Source: Nocardia jinanensis | GTDB lineage: Bacteria; Actinomycetota; Actinomycetes; Mycobacteriales; Mycobacteriaceae | Assembly: GCF_014645735.1 (NCBI RefSeq) | Contig: NZ_BMMH01000010.1 | Coordinates: 214,846 to 278,845 of the forward strand | DNA length: 64,000 nucleotides | Direction: 5' to 3' | Shown: positions 61,782 to 64,000 of the stretch, piece by piece | Numbering within the stretch: position 1 is the first letter of the stretch | Layout: every line of letters starts with the position of its first letter | The notes under the pieces: model-generated | Told to the model about the DNA's origin: nothing | Database searches by the model: none | Seen by the model: the letters and a program-made list of their open reading frames with translations, nothing else | Program-made: the position numbers and the translations under genes

Positions 61782-62876
61782 GTGTCCACCGCAGTTCCCG
61801 CCGATTCCATTCGCGCCCGGGATATCGATCGTGCCGAAACGTCCACCCTGCTGGACGCCGCATACGCGGAGGGGCAACTCGAGGCCGGCGAATACCACGA
61901 TCGGGTGGCGCAGGCCCGGGCCGCGAAAACCCTCGGTGACCTGCGACGTCTGACCGTCGATCTGCAAACCCCGGTCGCTACGGGCACGCTGCCCTCGGGG
62001 GCGGCACGCGAAACCCGGCCCCCGGTGAGCCGGACCGGATCGGAAACGGGCTACCCACCGCGAACGCGGGCGCGTGACGCGGATCGGGCGAACGCGGGTG
62101 AGCTCATCGATGCCGGGCGGCGTGACGGCCAGCTGACCGAGGACGAGCACCGGATCCTGACCGAACTGCTCGGTTCGGCCCGCACACTCGGCGAATTGGC
62201 CGATCTGGTGGCCGATCTACAGGGCCGTCGCCGCGTACCGACTCGCCCGGTATCGCCTGTTTCCGGCCGGAATCCGGCGCTGTTGCTCGCAGCGGGATTG
62301 GTGGCCGCCTTCGTGGGTTTCGCGGTGACGAGCCCCGATTCCGACCCACCGATGCCGGAGGCCGGCTCCGAGTCGGCCGCGGGGACGGAATGGGACGATA
62401 TCGCTCCTGTGGTGATCGAGACGCCCGATCTCCTGACCGGTGCGGGTCTGGCGCACTTCCTCGACGGATACCGCGCGAAATTCGGAGATATGGCGGCGGA
62501 CAGCATCTACCTCCACCCCGACTTCGCGACGATCGATCGGGCCGTACCGGGCGCGCCGAACCGGGAGGTCGGCTACGACTATCGGGGCGGGTTCACACAA
62601 TCCGGTGATATCACCACTCGGCGAACCGGTACACAGCCGGTGGATCTGGGGCTTCTCGACCCCGCTGCCATCGGTGCGGCCGCCGCGAACGCGGTCGGGG
62701 CCACCCGGGTGCCCGGAGGCGCTGTCTCGATGATGATCGTCGATATCGAGTCCTCCGGCGATCTCGCCGGTCGTCCGGTCGTCCGGATCGTCGTGCGGAA
62801 CGAATTCGACGAGACGGGGTCGGTGTACATCGACCCCGTAGGCGCGATTCTCGATATCTCGATCTTCGAAGGGTAG
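61782..62876 (+). CDS. DUF1707 (SHOCT-like) membrane protein, two N-terminal repeats
   Basis: The 364-aa protein has two DUF1707 domains (RARDIDRAETSTLLDAAYAEGQLEAGEYHDRVAQARAAKTLGDLRRL and RARDADRANAGELIDAGRRDGQLTEDEHRILTELLGSARTLGELADL), one membrane helix (LLLAAGLVAAFVGFAV, about residues 168-183) and an extracytoplasmic domain. GTG start at 61782 chosen from the TACGAT -10. Followed after 4 bp by a paralog. Function unknown. Confidence 0.85.
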   Translation: MSTAVPADSIRARDIDRAETSTLLDAAYAEGQLEAGEYHDRVAQARAAKTLGDLRRLTVDLQTPVATGTLPSGAARETRPPVSRTGSETGYPPRTRARDADRANAGELIDAGRRDGQLTEDEHRILTELLGSARTLGELADLVADLQGRRRVPTRPVSPVSGRNPALLLAAGLVAAFVGFAVTSPDSDPPMPEAGSESAAGTEWDDIAPVVIETPDLLTGAGLAHFLDGYRAKFGDMAADSIYLHPDFATIDRAVPGAPNREVGYDYRGGFTQSGDITTRRTGTQPVDLGLLDPAAIGAAAANAVGATRVPGGAVSMMIVDIESSGDLAGRPVVRIVVRNEFDETGSVYIDPVGAILDISIFEG

Positions 62877-62880
62877 GCCC

Positions 62881-63666
62881 GTGGTGACGAACCAACTCCG
62901 GGCGCGCGACCGCGACCGCGCCGATATCTGCGGTCTACTCGATACCGCGCTGGCCGAGGGCCAGCTGACCCCCGGCGAACACGAGCAGCGCACCGCGGCG
63001 GCGATGCGGGCGAAATCGTTCGGCGAACTCGACCCGCTGATCGACGATCTGCAGATCCCCGGCGAACTCGCGAACGCGCCGGTGCTGCGTGGGCAGCGGC
63101 CGTCCCGGCGCTGGTGGATAGCGGTGGGTGTGGTCGCTGCCGCACTGGCCTTCGGCGCGCTGGGCGGTCTGACAGCACGCGGTGGGGACGGTCCCGGTCC
63201 GCGGAACGTGTCGCTGGATACGACGACGGCGGCCGGAATCGCCGGTTTCGTGGAGGCCTATCGCGCCGAGTTCGGCGATACGGTCGCCGACGAGGCCTCT
63301 TTCCACCCCGATCACGTATCCGTCGACCGGTACGACCCGGGAACCAGGGTGCGGACCTCCTACACCTATCGGGACGGGGAGTTCGACGACTGGACCACCA
63401 GCACCAGCCGCGGCCCCGAGGAACCCACGCTGGACCTGGGGAAGATCGACCTGACCGCGCTGGCCGGGCTGCTCGCCGGGGCGCCGGAGACGGCGAACGC
63501 GCCGGGTGGGGCGATAGGCCATATCTCGGTCGAGTACGAGTCCTCTTCACACGGCGACCCGGCGCCGTTGGTGGAAATCTTCGTGGACAACGAAGCGAAA
63601 TCGGACAGCGGCTGGTTCCAGGTCGGCTTCGACGGGGAGCCGCTGGTGGTTCATCCGATCGATTGA
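62881..63666 (+). CDS. DUF1707 membrane protein, paralog with one repeat
   Basis: The 261-aa paralog of the preceding gene has one DUF1707 domain (RARDRDRADICGLLDTALAEGQLTPGEHEQRTAAAMRAKSFGELDPL), a helix (WWIAVGVVAAALAFGALGG, about residues 77-95) and the same type of external domain (AYRAEFGDTVADEASFHPD). GTG at 62881, 4 bp after the first gene's stop, so co-transcribed. It seems to have arisen by duplication. Confidence 0.83.
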   Translation: MVTNQLRARDRDRADICGLLDTALAEGQLTPGEHEQRTAAAMRAKSFGELDPLIDDLQIPGELANAPVLRGQRPSRRWWIAVGVVAAALAFGALGGLTARGGDGPGPRNVSLDTTTAAGIAGFVEAYRAEFGDTVADEASFHPDHVSVDRYDPGTRVRTSYTYRDGEFDDWTTSTSRGPEEPTLDLGKIDLTALAGLLAGAPETANAPGGAIGHISVEYESSSHGDPAPLVEIFVDNEAKSDSGWFQVGFDGEPLVVHPID

Positions 63667-64000
63667 CGACCGGGTGATTCGCCGGAGTCGTTCGGGAACA
63701 CGGACTGTGCGCTGCGGTGGTTTCCCGGGTCGAATCCGGATCGGTCGGCTGCGCTGATTACGGCAGGTCGACTCCGCGGTCGTCTGTGTGCTTCTCGTGA
63801 AGGTGGGGGCGGGTTCGGTCGCGGAGGTGAGGGGCGGGCTCACTCGCGAAGGCGAGGGGCGGGCTCACTCGCGAAGGTGCTGTGTTTTTGGCGCGCTGGC
63901 GCGCGCGGGGGTTGAGGCCCTGAGTCTCGCCGTTCAGGCCTCGAGACTCGCGCCTGCGGCGCATGCGCTTCGAGGCCTGAACGGCGAGACGGCCTCAACC
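63667..64000. other. gene-free repeat-rich window end
   Basis: Tandem ~26-bp direct repeats (63793-63876, unit ending GGGCTCACTCGCGAA) followed by a long inverted repeat (63910-64000). Open to the right. Confidence 0.6.
63793..64000 (-). repeat. dispersed repeat, copy 2 with long palindrome
   Basis: It shares blocks with 25430-25575 in inverse orientation. At 63910-64000 two arm sets pair: GGTTGAGGCC / GGCCTCAACC and a perfect 21-bp arm pair beginning GTCTCGCCGTTCAGG (63924-63944 with 63970-63990), loop 63945-63969. Right edge cut by the window. Confidence 0.7.

Overview
The window is high-GC, gene-dense actinobacterial chromosome, most likely from a mycolic-acid actinomycete of the Nocardia type. 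This rests on several gene sets that look like Mycobacterium/Nocardia counterparts by eye: a three-gene succinate dehydrogenase of the mycobacterial Sdh1 type preceded by an Rv0250c-like gene, a FadD5-like acyl-CoA synthetase, a DUF5318 - PonA - GT87 trio, an rpsF-ssb-rpsR-rplI-dnaB cluster, a KstR-like operator pair, and frequent GTG starts and apparently leaderless promoters. I saw no rRNA, tRNA or CRISPR array.

Layout. 1-16.7 kb: 3'-part of a FAD/Fe-S oxidoreductase, an AlkA-like glycosylase, small stress/regulatory proteins (including DUF397), the sdh operon, an AAA+ ATPase, an NlpC/P60 hydrolase with an S4 protein, a degenerate acyltransferase-ketoreductase protein, a metallo-beta-lactamase-fold protein and a nitronate monooxygenase. 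17-28.5 kb: FadD5-like synthetase, an isochorismatase-fold protein without its catalytic residues, then a block (flippase with pseudokinase-like insert, SGNH hydrolase, ABC1/UbiB kinase, GntR regulator) bracketed by two 147-bp inverted repeats, a second flavin oxidoreductase with two KstR-like boxes, and a GT87 membrane glycosyltransferase. 28.7-33 kb: rpsF-ssb-rpsR-rplI with an S6:S18-type leader, a dense DnaA-box cluster, and dnaB carrying a class-3 mini-intein in its Walker A motif. 33-35.8 kb: a scar-like region with an IS110 remnant and IS-like inverted ends around a DUF1877 gene and an SDR gene. 35.8-38.6 kb: three metabolic or unknown genes.

38.7-56 kb is a tellurium-resistance-like (Ter) stress locus: a TerC-like DUF475 protein, TerD, a four-gene operon (coiled-coil protein, CitE-like lyase, PRTase/TRSP/StiP/Pelota fusion, HAD phosphatase) that resembles the nucleoside-like-metabolite branch described for Ter systems, three AIM24 proteins, a double-TerD protein and a TerD-FtsK-like fusion. 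Inserted in it at 47.7-50.7 kb is a lower-GC three-gene block (nuclease-like effector, middle component, DUF2326 ATPase) that fits an ABC-three-component (ABC-3C) conflict system.

56-64 kb: GT87, PonA-type penicillin-binding protein and DUF5318, then two DUF1707 membrane proteins and a repeat-rich end that shares sequence with a repeat at 25.4 kb.
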